The translations under genes were made by a program, and so were the position numbers. A model generated the notes under the pieces. The model was given only the letters and a program-made list of their open reading frames with translations. It did not search any database and was not told where the DNA came from. From Styela clava (Eukaryota; Chordata; Ascidiacea; Stolidobranchia; Styelidae): a stretch of DNA of 64,000 nucleotides. How positions within the stretch are numbered: position 1 is the stretch's first letter; each line of letters opens with the position of its first letter. This document shows, in pieces, positions 32,492 to 45,025 of the stretch. Location: positions 5,478,151 to 5,542,150 of the forward strand of contig NC_135257.1 in NCBI RefSeq assembly GCF_964204865.1. Direction: 5' to 3'.

Positions 32492-33739
32492 GCAAGTTGG
32501 CCCTGCACTTGGTAGTAACTGTGGTGTGTGATAAATATCATTATTTTGTTAGGTTGATTTGCATTCATCACTGTCATATAAATTACAACTTGTTCATAAT
32601 CACATGATAACTTTAGAACCGAACCAAGTGGTTGGTATTTGCCATCTGTCTATATAACAATGAGGTAGCGCTCAGTAAGCGCAGTTCTTCCATATTATCA
32701 GGAGATGAAACCAGGCAGCTCAATAAAATAACTCAGAAATAAAATCACTGTGATACATTATGTCTGTGAATGGAATTGTGAAATGAATTTAATTCTAATA
32801 TTTTGACGTTCCATTGCTTTCATGGTTTTTGTTTGTTGTGCCTAAAAGCATATATCTGGTGTGTATTTTTATCCTATACAACACAATATCTGGAAAACTG
32901 TATATTTTGTAGTAATTTTCTTGGATTTACTTGCTTGTTCCTTCATCATATATTTTTTATAATCTGTTATATTCTATTTCTACACTGAATGAATAAACTA
33001 TATTGTAAAACCTATCAGATACCAGACTGTTTTTGGTTGAACCTGTATGATTGGAACTCTGGCTCGATCCAACTTTGTGGGCTTAGCACCAACTACAGAC
33101 GACAAAACTGTTGGATCTATTTTGTTTCCTCCATATAGGCTGTTACCAATGCTGGGGAAGGCCTGTACACGCTTGGCTCAGCAGAAAATCTTTTATTCCC
33201 ATCAATTTCATCTGTTGGATAGTCTTGGTTAGTCCAACGATATGGCAACAAGCACTAGTGGTTCTGATGAATATGTAACAATTTTTAAACCATGTTCATC
33301 ACTATAACATTATTCGTCCTGGAATTTTATGTGGTATGTAATCAATCATAATACCTCATTAAACCTGTTGAATCTAATCTTTCAATAGTATATTTGCACC
33401 CATCTTACTGAGCTAATAAATCTGTGTTTCTATGATACGACATAAACTTAAGTGCCTAGCATGTACAAATTGCATCAGAGACTTGGTGACTATCCAGCGA
33501 CACCACTATTTGAAGATGATGTGGTGGCAGAGACTCCTGAACTTATCTATAGCACTTGGCTTTGAAATCTAGCGTTGAACCAAGATTGACGACTGAACCA
33601 TCATGAATGTATCTGAAAAAAATATTCATCTGTTCATAATTACAGATTGCTGTAGTTTGTGCAATGTTTCCAAGAATGTATTCAAAAGACTTTTTAAACT
33701 GCCCCTGCATTTCATTTGCCCCTATACTAAACCCACCAA
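32492..33739. other. Spacer between the two SINE copies
   Basis: A+T-rich. A 61-codon plus-strand frame at 33,047-33,232 has no recognisable motif. No gene was supported. Confidence 0.3.
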
Positions 33740-34081
33740 TTAGGATAGGATTTACATATTTATCCCGGGGGAGAGGAAAGCCGATAAGACGGCTTATCCA
33801 TATGGCGAACCACGGCCTCTCGTCCGGTTACCATTCCAAGTCGGGTATGGAATTAGTTTTACTGTATTGTTTGTTTTCGGAAGCATGGACTTGGTGGTGG
33901 AGGAAGCCGTAACCGACCAGCGGTTACGTGAACCACCCAACGACGGCGAGGAGTCCAGCAATCCTCTCGCACATAACCGTCCCTGCATGGGATTCGAACC
34001 TGCGAACCCACGCAGAGTAGTTAGAGGTGCGGTGGCGAGCGTATTCCTAACGCTTAGCCCGTTGAGCCACACCGCCGCGCC
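33740..34081 (-). mobile_element. tRNA-derived SINE, copy 2
   Basis: Same orientation and structure as copy 1, with two ATCCTA tail units. It differs by only a handful of substitutions, for example ggcgaacc against ggcttacc and catggac against catagac, so both insertions are recent. Confidence 0.85.
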
Positions 34082-34564
34082 ATTCAGTCCTAACTTGGAC
34101 GCTACCTATTAGTCTATGAACCATGGGATGCGGTACCGGTAGTCACGCAGGTCTCCCAGTCCTCTGACATTCTTCAACCATGTAAGTTTGAATATCACCT
34201 TTCAAAGTTTTGTATCCCTCTCCAGCTGGGGCAAAGAAAAGAAAAACCAAGTCATAGAAAAGCCATCTCTGAGTGATTCCATTTTCGTATGTTAAATAGG
34301 CTTTTGGAACTAAGTTAGGTACGATAACGGCAATGTGAAGGCGGAGTAACGTTAATAATAGATCACTTGACAATATGTTATAACTTTAGAAGCACGAAAA
34401 TACCGCCATCGCCAGTGAAATGCTATTCGAAGGCGTTTGAAACGAGCAACGTACCGGTACCACTCTATCGCCCTACACAAGCCTGAATATTTGCAATGTT
34501 TGTCTGAGCGAGCAAAATCAAAACAATAAAGGTCAAAGGTCGGGGAAAGGTCCATTACTTAAGT
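34082..34564. other. Unassigned stretch with a 76-codon minus-strand frame
   Basis: A frame at 34,143-34,373 (minus) contains VPKAYLTYENGI and looks weakly coding, but no family was recognised and no splice context is convincing. Confidence 0.25.
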
Positions 34565-34912
34565 ATATAAGTATAAGTTTATTTCGACTCCATAATCAGC
34601 AAAACAATAAAATGAATGGTAAAAATAAATAAATAAGAACTGATTATGAAATCAGGAGAGCGAACAAAACCTTAGATAAGGTTTAAAACGTACAGAATGT
34701 ATATAAGATGGAAGGTTTTGCCAAGAAGATGTGGTACGTGTTCACTCACCTAAAATAATTGAAATATTTCACACACGCTCACACGCACCCACACACACAA
34801 CCATATAGAAGTTATTAAGTAAAGGGAAAATGAAAAATTACATACTGGTAGTTAATAAAAAATAAATAAATAAAAATTACTTGCCACACCATATTAATAA
34901 ATTTATGATGAT
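34565..34912 (+). repeat. Dispersed repeat, second full copy of the 16.0-kb family
   Basis: Matches 16,003-16,366: taagtttatttcgactcc at the start, gagcgaacaaaacc, a CA-rich tract near 34,780 and tgccacaccatattaataa near the end. Confidence 0.6.
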
Positions 34913-36550
34913 TGCCACTGCCAAATTGATCAATTTTATGAATGGGAGTGAACAGTAAAGATAAACTTCATTGCCCAAACTAGAGCCTATTATTGCCAAA
35001 TTATAGTCCAGATTGTAATAAGTATTTAAATCTATCAGTAACTTTATAGGTATGAGTAATTATAATTATTTAAGGTAGAAAGACAGGGTATAGGAATATG
35101 TTGGTTGCTAAGGTTATAATTTTTTTATTTATTTTTTTTATTCTTAGATATTGACTTCTGCAAGGAATTAGGAATAAAGGAATTACTATTGCTATTTTGA
35201 AGGATCATTTCTTCATTTAATTATTGTGGCGTAATAGATGTCAATTCAAGTTTATCGTGGATGAGACATCAGCCTGCGAATTTTGTTGTTGTAGACACCA
35301 TTTATATTCAATAAACTAGCCATTGTATTGATCATCACGGAACGACCTGAAAAACAGAAAATAAATCTGCGAGTAAGATATTCAAGGGTTACATATTTGG
35401 AAACAGCACTACCCTACACTTTTGTTTAGAATTAATTATTATTTTGAGTAGATATTGATTATTAGTTATCTATCTTTAAAACGCTAGTTCAAAGACCAGA
35501 GTTGAAATATGGTTGGGACACAGGGTGAATTCCTCGCAAACCATGCAGAAACTCTCAAACCACACTGACCATTCGTATGTTGGCCTTCACATTACCTTGA
35601 AAGCAGAACCTCAACCTAGGATAAAATTTTGTATACACACAAAACAAATCATAGAATACCACAACAAATTAAAACGAAGGGGAGAATCCAATATATCTCC
35701 ACTGGTCGCCTAATTACAATAATAGGTACAGGAGCTAAACTATACGGTCTACAACCCTCATAAGGTATCACATCACCCACATAGAAACAAAGATCATGCA
35801 TGTGTAATGTCAAAATCCAACATTAAGCAAAAAGGGAACATGCGCATGCAGATGTCAGAGTGTAAACAGTCATTTGAAAAATAAAAAATAAATAAAATAA
35901 TTTGCTGTGCATGCTACAGAACCCAACACACCAACATTAGATGTAGAACAGGTGGAGAGAAATTAACTGCCGACTCAACAACAATCAGCAGCTGCAGGGA
36001 CAATAGCAATATTGTAGCTGTTTATTATTTTCATGAAAATAAGTATGTGCAAGTGAAGAGAGAGAGAGAGAGAGATTTATTTCTACAAACAATGAAAAAA
36101 CAATATTAAATAATATCGATAATTTTTAGAGAGTTAGACTATAATGAAAACAATGAAAAACAGTATAAAACAATATCGATGATTTTTATAGAAGTAGTCC
36201 AATTTACACATTGTTTTGTGTTGGCCAGTATGCAAGACCGTTGAAGGTCATCAAGGCTCCTGACCAATTTAACACTGTTATTGATTAAGAAGTCGGAATT
36301 AATTGTCACAATATAAGTATAAAAAAGACGGAGAATGAGTCGGCAGATATTTTAGTTCCACGATTCAACACTAAAAGCACATTGTGATAGAGTTTAGAGG
36401 ACATGTGTAAAATATATATAATACCAGTGCTACATTGTGATCTAGTACATTACAGATCGCCATAACCGAGTCGGGCTTAGTATGAAATATAAATGAACAG
36501 AATAGCACAGACACATTTGCACCATGTTATATAAATATTAAGGTAAGACA
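34913..36550. other. Non-coding stretch with a GA microsatellite
   Basis: A (GA)n tract lies at 36,055-36,076, followed by two imperfect copies of a about 60-bp unit (caatgaaaaacaatataaa and caatgaaaaacagtataaa with aatatcgat). No gene was supported. Confidence 0.35.
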
Positions 36551-36768
36551 ATTATTGGACACAATATTATGTTGTTGTTGTTTTTCGTCAACATCATAAT
36601 TAAAAAAATCGCTTTACTCTTTGAATACTACCCCAAATGGCATTGAAATTTTCACTGGTTGAATATGGAATTTTTTCCAGGAGCCTATTACTTTTTTTCT
36701 TTCTCTATGACGTCATTAAAATTATGTGGCTCTACGTGTCCATATATTTGAGCATAGCTCTCTTGTTA
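36551..36768 (+). repeat. MITE-like family GGACACGT, copy A
   Basis: Starts attattggacac and ends cgtgtccatatatttgagc plus atagctctcttgtta. Shares tattactttttttc and ctatgacgtcattaaaatta with copies at 38,597 and 51,209. Confidence 0.6.
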
Positions 36769-36885
36769 AACAGTATAAAAATCATGAGTATACAATCGGA
36801 AGTTGAAGATATAATGCAAACTGAAAGAATAATAGATATTTCAATATTCAATCATATTAATGACGGATTTAAAAAAAAATATCAA

Positions 36886-38526
36886 CTAATCTGAATACAT
36901 TGTTAGCAAAAGCTTTTTCATTTTCTTAGTAAAAAGAGATAGAGACACATTTTTTATTTCAGATGGGACACCACCCCAAACCTGCACGCCATTATATTTT
37001 AAAGATCGCTTCCCAACATCAGTGGAAACCTGTAGTGTAAAATAGGATCTATTTTTTTTGGATCTAGTACCATACTTATGTACATCTTTAAGATGAGTAA
37101 AATAGTTCTTGAAAGCAGGGGGGAGAAGCCCATTTTCATGCCGATGCATAAATTTTGCAATTTCTAAAGTATGCATCTCTGATAGCTGTAAAATTTCATT
37201 TTGACAGAAAAGTCGGATGTCTGTTATACGACTCCTCTCTGAAAATGATATACACCTAATTATTTTATTTTGTAAGACTTGGATTGGCTGTAATGAAGAC
37301 TTGGCGGCTGATCCCCAACTAAGGATTCCATATTGCAGTCGTGAATGAAATAAACTATAATAAACTACTTTCAGCGTTTTTAAATTCAAAATGTGTCTTA
37401 GTCTATAAAAAATACCGACGGTTTGTGATAACTTCTTGGCTAGTTGACTAATATGCGGTTTCCAGCTTAAATTATCATCTATCGTGACCCCCAAATATTT
37501 TATACTATTAGTTCGCTCAATTATTTTACTGCCTAAAGAGAGTTTGAAGTTAGTAGTATCTATTCCTTTATTACAAAAAAGCATAAATTTTGTTTTAGAA
37601 TAATTTAAAGATAATTTATTTGCCTTAAGCCAAATATGAACATTTTGTATTTCAGTGTTCACCACAGTCTCAAGTTCGGACAGAGATGAAGCGGACTTCA
37701 AAAGAGAAGTATCATCTGCAAAAAGCGTGGAATAGAAAGAAGATGCAGCCGGTAGATCATTTATATGGCATAAAAAAAAGCAGTGGGCCAATTGTAGAGC
37801 CCTGTGGCACTCCACATTTGATTATGCCCATTTCAGAAAAAAATTCCCCATTTTGAACATATTGATGGCGTCCGCTTAAATATGACGCAATAAGATTAAG
37901 TGATTTCCCTCTTATACCATAATGGCGTAATTTATGCAGTAAGATCGAGTGGTTAACCGTATCGAACGCTTTAGCGAGGTCCAAAAAAATCGCGCATATT
38001 ATCTTTTTGTTTGTACTATTATGCATTATCATTTCCTTAAGCCTAGCTATTGCTAATTCAGTAGAATAATTATTTCTAAAACCAAACTGAGAGAGACTTA
38101 AACACCTGTTTTTTCAAAAAAATATTTAATTCGATTATATAAAATATTTTCATACATTTTGGCTACTTGCGATAAGAGAGAAATAGGCCTATAATTGTTT
38201 GGGTCATATTTAATCCCCTTCTTATGAAGTGGCACAACCTTTGCTATTTTTAAAATATCTGGATATACACTTTCATGGAAACTTTTGTTAAAAATTTCAG
38301 ACAAAATAGGTGACAAGACAAACTTGGCAATTTTGAAAATCTTTATGGGTATGTCATCACTACCTACAGCCTTGTGCACATCCAGTTTGTCAATTTGCTG
38401 TTCTATTTCCAAGGGGGTTGTATCACGAAGGAAAAAAGACTCTTTCGTGCTTGTCCCAAGAGTGTGCATATGGTGTGCTGCAACTGGAGTGTTGGGAAGA
38501 GTGTACCAACTTTCTATCATGGTCAT
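36886..38526 (-). pseudogene. 5'-truncated LINE ORF2 (reverse transcriptase), frameshifted
   Basis: Reverse transcriptase of a CR1/Jockey-like LINE in three frames. 38,526-38,098 has DDIPIKIFKIA and NYRPISLLS. 38,032-37,757 has KAFDTVNHSILL and GVPQGSTIGPLLFF. 37,815-36,886 has the catalytic FADD, KYLGVTIDDNLSW and the C-terminal domain to the stop. Frame changes lie at about 38,095 and 37,775. The endonuclease is absent, so the copy is 5'-truncated. The sequence differs from both other LINEs in the window. Confidence 0.85.
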
Positions 38527-38596
38527 TCATGAAGGTTCAATATTTTTTGTGTCCGAGCTATCAAAACGTTGTAGCTTATTACATACGAAAGAGTAT

Positions 38597-38859
38597 ATAA
38601 TTGGACACGTTTAGTGGCCATAACGATCGTTTCAAAATTTTGTTGTTGTTATTGTTATTGTTATTTGTCTCCGTCTCCATTTTTAAAAAATCGCCTTTCT
38701 CTTCGAATACTGGACCAATTGCTTTGATATTCTCAGTGGTTAAAGATAAAATTTTTCTCCAGAAGGCTATTACTTTTTTTCTCTCGCTATGACGTCATCA
38801 AAATTATTGCCACTGGGTGGCGATACGTGTCCATATATTTGAGCATAGCTCTCTTGTTA
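38597..38859 (+). repeat. MITE-like family GGACACGT, copy B
   Basis: Starts ttggacacgtttagtgg and ends cgtgtccatatatttgagc. Best preserved plus-strand copy, with taacgatcgtttc and ctatgacgtcatcaaaatta. It lies between two LINE fragments. Confidence 0.65.
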
Positions 38860-38887
38860 TATCAGTGTGATTATGGAAAAATAACTT

Positions 38888-41632
38888 TTAATATTTGGAT
38901 AACAAGTACGACTTAACTTGTTTCTGAAATGATTTTTTGGATTTTAATGACTCCAAATTCAAGGGGAGAGAGTTCCATAGATTAGGTCCATTATAGCATA
39001 GGGCATGCTGGCTCACAGATTTACTCATAAACGGTATGAATAAATTGGAATTACTTCTTCGATTGGAAGTGGTTTTGGTTAGTATGTCGTCAAAGCAGTT
39101 TGACAATGAATTGTCATAAAAATCATAAACTAATGATAATACTTCAAATTTCATTATGTCTTCAACCTTCAGTATATTTAGCGATTTATAGAAATGATTT
39201 ACGCTTTCACGTTTACTTTTCCTAAAGACAATTCTTAAAAAATTATTACAAATGCTTTGCAATTTCGAAACAAGTGTTTTAAGTGTTTACCATGTAGCTA
39301 GACTGAGCTACAATATCGGATATGACTTAGTAGTAGAGATTGAAACATTGCTAGTAAAGCTGATTGATTAACGCACTGGGATACTTTGGCAGCAACTGCC
39401 AAGTTCCTTTTTGTTTTACCAATAACATGCGACATTTGTGATTTCCATGACAGATTTTCATCAAAGATAACTCCTAGAAATTTTATTTTTTTCACTCTTT
39501 CAATTTCATTGTCATTGAGCAGTAGTGGTTTTGAACAACTCACACTTTTAAGCTTGCTTGGGTGGAATAATACAAATTTAGTTTTGTTCACCAACATCCA
39601 GCTGTGAATGTTGGTTAGTTTTTGGTTTGCAACTGTGAGTAGATCTTCAAGGTTTTTCCCATGAAGAATCAAGTCAGTGTCATCAGCAAACATGATCGAC
39701 TCAGAGGATTTCAGACACCTGAACATGTCATTAATGTAAGCTAGAAAAAAAAATGGGCCAAGTTAAGATCCTCGTGGAACTCCGTGCTTCATGACACAAA
39801 TATTTGTAGAGAATGAGTTGTCATATTGCACAATTTGTTTCCTGTCTTGTAGGTAGCTCCTGATCCAATTGAATGGGACGCCTCTAATTCCATAGTGATA
39901 GAGCTTACTTAAAAGAATGAAATGGTAAATGGTGTCGAAAGCTTTGGAAATATCAAGAAATATTCCAATTGCATGTTGTTTGTCTTCAAAGGCCTTGGTC
40001 AGTTTGTGTACCAAAACATTAGCAGCCATAGCAGTGGAGTGATGCTTGCGGAAACCAAATTGATGAGAGTGGAAAACATTGTTAGTTTCAAAGAAGTTTG
40101 ACATTCTACTATACATTATTTTTTCAAGAATCTTAGAAAATGGTGGTAAAAGACTAACAGGTCTATAATTTCCAAGATCTGAAACACTACCCTTTTTAAA
40201 TAGAGGAAGAACTTTAGATGTCTTGAAGCTTTCAATGAATAATCCACTAGATAGTGAAAGATTAAATATATATGTCAGGATATCAATGATATGTTCTGGA
40301 ACATGTTGCAATACTTTGAATGGAATACCATCGATTCCAAAACTTGACTTGGGCTTCATTTCGCGTATAATATTTTTTATTTCTAATGATGTAGTTGGCC
40401 GTAAAAACATGGATGAGGATTCTTGCTTCTCAAGATATGAAATGTAATTTTTGTCACAGCCAGCTGGTTGTGGCATACAGTCGAGCAGGCTTTGTGCCAC
40501 TTGGGAAAAGTGTTCATTAAATTTATTTGCAATTTGTGTATTACTGCAATCGAGTCCAATCAAAGGACAAGAACCTGTTTTATTTTTACCAATAAGTTCA
40601 TTAATTGTTTTCCACACTGCCTTGATTGATGTTGCCTTTGTGAGAGGCAAATTTAGATTTGTAATAATTTGATTTCCTTTTGTAGAGCAATCGAGTATAA
40701 AGGTTGCTGCATTCATTGAACTGTACTTTGTGCTTGTCATTTATGTTTTTATTGTTTATTAATTTCTTATAAAGTTTTTGTTTGACTTTGTTAAGTTTAC
40801 GTAACTCAATATCATACCAAGGTTTGTTTGATCTGTTTGTTTGATTGTAAGGAAAAGATTGAGAGTAAGCAGTAGAGAATTTTTCAAAGCAAGTGTTGGA
40901 ATCCTGGATGCTGCTGAAGTCATCAATATCAATAGAATTCAGTTCGTTCATAAAAGTATTCAAGTTGGACGAAGTAAACTGGCGGTAAAACGTTTCAATT
41001 CTGTTCTGAATTTGCTTTTCTAGAAGAGAGCATTGTACAATTGGCAGATGATCAGAAACACATTCTGCTAAAACAGCACTATTAACTTTTTTATCATATA
41101 CGTTTGTCCAAATGTGGTCTATACAGGTAGCAGAACTTGAAGTTATCCTGGTGGGGCAGTTTATCAGACAATAATAGGCCAGGTTGTGCATAATATCAAC
41201 AAATAGGCTGGTATTCATATTGGACTCATCAATAAGATTATAGTTGAAGTCACCCATTATATAATTATAATTCAACTTGTTCATCTTTAAGAGAACTTGG
41301 GACAAGAGATTCCGAAAGTTAGCATTGTTCAATTCATCAGTTAGTGGTGATCTATAAATAGTACCGCAGCTTTTTTCTGAATGAAGAGAAGTACATAATT
41401 CTAATAATTCAGAATCAGATAGAGAAAAGGATGGTATGCAATTTTTTTCACAAAAGAAACAGCACCAAGGCATATCATCAGCTCCAGATTGCAGGTTTTC
41501 ATACTGCTGGTTAGAGATATTGATGCATTTTAAATGTATTCAATGTGAGCAAATGTTGCAAAAAATAGCTTTCTGATTAGTTCGGACTGATTTGTGGCAA
41601 TTTCTACAGGGATATTTTAAATTATGTTTCAT
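38888..41632 (-). pseudogene. LINE ORF2 with N-terminal PHD finger, decayed
   Basis: From ATG at 41,632 the frame encodes a PHD-type finger: CRNCHKSV, CNICSH, HLKC, then MPWCCFFC. The tryptophan expected before IHLKC is a TGA stop at 41,540-41,542. An endonuclease follows without its N-terminal part (YRSPLTDE, MGDFNYNLIDE, ECVSDHLPIVQC). The reverse transcriptase continues in other frames: 40,740-39,763 (NYRPVSLLPPFSK, FLDISKAFDTI, HGVPRGS), 39,726-39,298 (FADDTDLI, KFLGVIFDENLSW) and 39,262-38,888 (C-terminal domain). Several frame changes and the deleted endonuclease segment make it a dead copy. A LINE ORF1-like frame lies just upstream at 41,872-42,252. Confidence 0.82.
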
Positions 41633-41871
41633 GGTGGTGGCAAAGTAATAAAATAAAAAAATAAAATAAAAAAAAGTATAGTGAAGTAAGACAAAATCTA
41701 AAATACAAAGCTTGAATACAAAGTTTCCATGTGCAGAACTTATGGTTAAATAAGTACTAGCCTAATTAGCATAAGAAAAAAAAGGGTGAAAATAAATTGA
41801 ATTAAATTATGTTATCCCCCTGTGCTAAAGGCCACCACTATACCAATGAGACCAAGTTGCAAACAGTGTGC

Positions 41872-42252
41872 CTATTTGCTAGGTCCCATTGGGCGAGCAG
41901 CAGCCCTGGAGTACAGGGGACGAGAGAGAGTAGTGATATCATTTGAACAAGATATAACTCGCCTTCTGTCCAAGTAAGCGTATATAGTCCCATTCATTGT
42001 CGACACCTTATGCTTCCCGAATGCTTCCTTGGCAGCGGCGAGGAGCTTGAGCCTATTCCGGGTCAAGGACTCCGTGATGGACAAACCGCTGCCTTTTAGA
42101 TCTTTCCTCCTACCATATATTAAATTTTTTGTCGATCTTCGGACAAATTTAATAATGATAGGGTTCTTCGGGGACTTGGATCGCAATTTATGCTGTATTA
42201 CAATAGGAGTCATAGTCAAGTTTATTTTTTCCCATTCAGTAAAAAATAACAT
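41872..42252 (-). pseudogene. LINE ORF1-like C-terminal fragment
   Basis: The frame contains NPIIIKFVRRSTKNLIYGRR, then LKGSGLSITESLTRNRLKLL and YAYLDRRRVI, the layout of the RNA-binding C-terminal half of LINE ORF1 proteins. It lies upstream of, and on the same strand as, the PHD-bearing ORF2, so both likely belong to one element. The N-terminus is missing. Confidence 0.65.
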
Positions 42253-42733
42253 ACGAAGTGAACAAAATACAAAACTAAAAACACATTTTTACTGGGGAAG
42301 GGAAGTCGCGGGGAACCAGGAATGGTTGTGGAACTAATGTAACGTAATTCTTTTGCCTTTGGTCTTCTTTTTCTTGCAAAATTGACCCCCTTTTTTGAAA
42401 ACTTTTTTGGGCCTACATCCTTCTTTCACAAAATAGAAAGTTTTGGGAGATGTGCCTTGATTTGAATCCCAGACGCCACAATCGTCCGAAAATTCGGTTC
42501 GGTCAGTATTTTCACGATTCTTCGCGTTTGTTGTATTTGTGTGTGATGAGAAAATATAGCCTACATTTTCTTTGTGGCCAGTTGGAATTCCCGATAACGC
42601 CGTGCTTGGTTCACAACGGTCAAAGACTTGAAGAATATTTTCCAAGATTAGAAATTCACCGTCCGGCAGAGGAAGGGCTCAACTTTTGGATGCTACGCAG
42701 CGACGTTGTACATTGAATAACAGCTATATTATG

Positions 42734-42769
<36 letters not shown>

Positions 42770-43513
42770 TAATATTGATGTTTTCAAGGAACAAGTATTA
42801 CATTTGGATCAATAAGTCCAGCTAAAATCTGCTACGGTAAGAATAATTGTGATCAAGGAGAAGAAGAACGTGACTGTGTTGGAAGGTTACTTTTATATGC
42901 AAAAGATCTTACCTTAATTGTATAATTGTTTATTTGTAAATATTGTATAATATGTTAGTATAGTATTTTTAAATTCGAATTGATTAATGGCGCAAAATAC
43001 CGCTCAGGCTCAGAAGCGGTTATTTAGATATTTTTAGGAGCTCCATCTCTTTGCTGCTTCGGTATAACCAACTCAATATTTTACAACCAGAGTGAGGGTT
43101 AAGTTTTACACGTAGCTTGACAGTGGCTTATTTCTTGCTGAGTATCATGTGTTTCTCATTTAATGTCCTACGTTAGATTGACTTTCGTGATCTCTTTTGA
43201 CTTTCAAAGCAAAAAAAAAACATTACGTGTAACGTCTCACCCGTTGCAATAAATATTAACTTACGCATTATCATATATATAAATATATTTCTCTAGATTC
43301 TATTGTCATGGAAAATCACCCATTAATTAATATTCCAGAAGGACGAGTGTGCAATCAACAGAGGGTATAAAAATACCTATTGTCAAGACATTATAGGAAA
43401 TTTTGTTTTAAAAAATCTTTGAAGAATTTCTTCTGATTAATGTCAAACCACCACCAATTATATTGTCATAACGGTTTGGTAGTTTGTAACCTCTAATCCA
43501 AACATTAAAATAT
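42253..43513. other. Spacer with a TA microsatellite and an unassigned minus-strand frame
   Basis: A 103-codon minus-strand frame (42,334-42,645) contains CGVWDSNQGTSPKTFYF and a Lys-rich end. It looks like a transposon protein piece, but the family is uncertain. A (TA)n tract lies at 42,736-42,765. No host gene was supported. Confidence 0.3.
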
Positions 43514-45025
43514 CCCGATTTTGTTTTGTCCGGATTGCGAAGATGGCAGTGATGAACTTGGCTGCAGTGATGAAACACATTTTTACTGTAATGATTCTGG
43601 AATAGTTGCATTTGTAAACAGAAAACAGGTCTAATCGTTTCGTTTAATGGTTTATAAAAATCTTCAATCTTTCACTTTCTTTAAAAAAAGAGCAAATACA
43701 AATGTTTCATGTTTATGTAAAAACTGATTTTAACTGGGTTAAAAGTAAGGGATTGGTACCTAGATTTGAGCAAACTTGTGTGAGCAAATTAAAATACTAT
43801 ATTTATATACTTTCACCGCAGAACACAAGTAATTCGTTGAGCGTAAACGGTTTTGTATGGGTGCGAGCTGTTTATTCATATTCATTAAATAATTTTAACG
43901 TTTTCTGTTATATCGTAAACTATTTTTTACTCATTTTTCTAGATTTGTGATGGGAGTGAAGATTGTAAAAATGAACAAGACGAATGCCAACTTCACTGCA
44001 TAACAAGTGTCTTTTCTGATATTCACGTAATGATCAAAGACGATGGTTTTTCTGATGTAACGTGGTTAATAAGTACGTAGTATAGCATTTTTTATTTTAA
44101 AGTGAATCTATGCATTGTGGACTGAAAAATGAAACGAATTTGATTTCTTACATTGGTAGGAGACGGCTAGTCCAGTGAAACCCAAACTAAGATGGCAGTA
44201 ACTGACAAATTATGAGGCCGAGGATGTACGAGAATGCAAGTATGTAGCATAAGTGAAATGATTATACAAGTATCCGGTTTGAAGTATATCTCCCGCAATA
44301 TGTTTCATTTTCTAACATTGACTAAACCAAAAAAACGCGTGTTATAAGTAGATGTCATATATGAATTGTTATAAAATGACTTTTGGTCAAGCAAGTGTTT
44401 GGAGCTGAAAACTTTCAATTGATGTATGGTCCTTATATTATACCGGGTGTTTCATTGCAGGCATTGCATCACTCGTAGGAAATATAGAAGTGATTGTTAT
44501 CACCCTGTATCCGAGAAAAAGCAAGGCAAAAATAAAAAATAAATGCAAATCAAAACAAGACGATTGTATTAAACCTCCCAGTGTGTGGTCGGCGTAAGTT
44601 TGAATTGCAGTCTACTTTTTTATGAAATTTAAGAAGAAAAAAGACCGTGATCTAATTTCAAATATATACTATGGTCATTTGCATTCGCCGGTGATTATTG
44701 TCGAGGGGACAGAGAATGGCGCGGTGGATTGAGTTGTTCAGTACTTGGTGTTATTCTTTTGGTCGGATCAGAATTGTCAGTATTTTCGATGGTGATCCTT
44801 ACAGGCTTCAGGGCTTTCACAGTCTTAAGGTTTGCAAGCGAATTGTTTCAACTTCGTGATATTTTCAACACAGAATATAATCACTAATGATAATTCCAGG
44901 CCTTTTAAAGAACTTCGTTCAAAATCATTGGCTGCTATTTTACTGTCTTCGTGGATGGTTTCAATTCTTCTTGCTATTATACCTATTCTACCTTTTACTG
45001 AGGACTATTTCGTGGAAAGTGTTTG
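43514..45025 (+). CDS. LDLa-bearing rhodopsin-like GPCR, partial (relaxin-receptor/GRL101-like)
   Basis: Membrane receptor fragment. Exon A (about 43,514-43,610) ends one LDL-receptor class A module (CPDCEDGSDELGC) and starts another (FYCNDSGIVAF), with donor gtctaa. Exon B (43,943-44,072) completes it (ICDGSEDCKNEQDEC). Exon C (44,461-44,593) gives TM1 (IASLVGNIEVIVITLY). Exon D (about 44,660-44,829) gives TM3 (CSVLGVILLVGSELSVFSMV, then ILTGFRAF). Exon E (44,900-45,025) gives TM4 (SLAAILLSSWMVSILLAIIP). Junctions A-B, B-C and D-E match in phase. No acceptor AG was found for exons A and D, most of TM2 is missing, and TM5-7 were not found before 50 kb. It is either a damaged copy or a gene with exons not recognised here. 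It stands apart from the flanking repeats. Confidence 0.6.
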
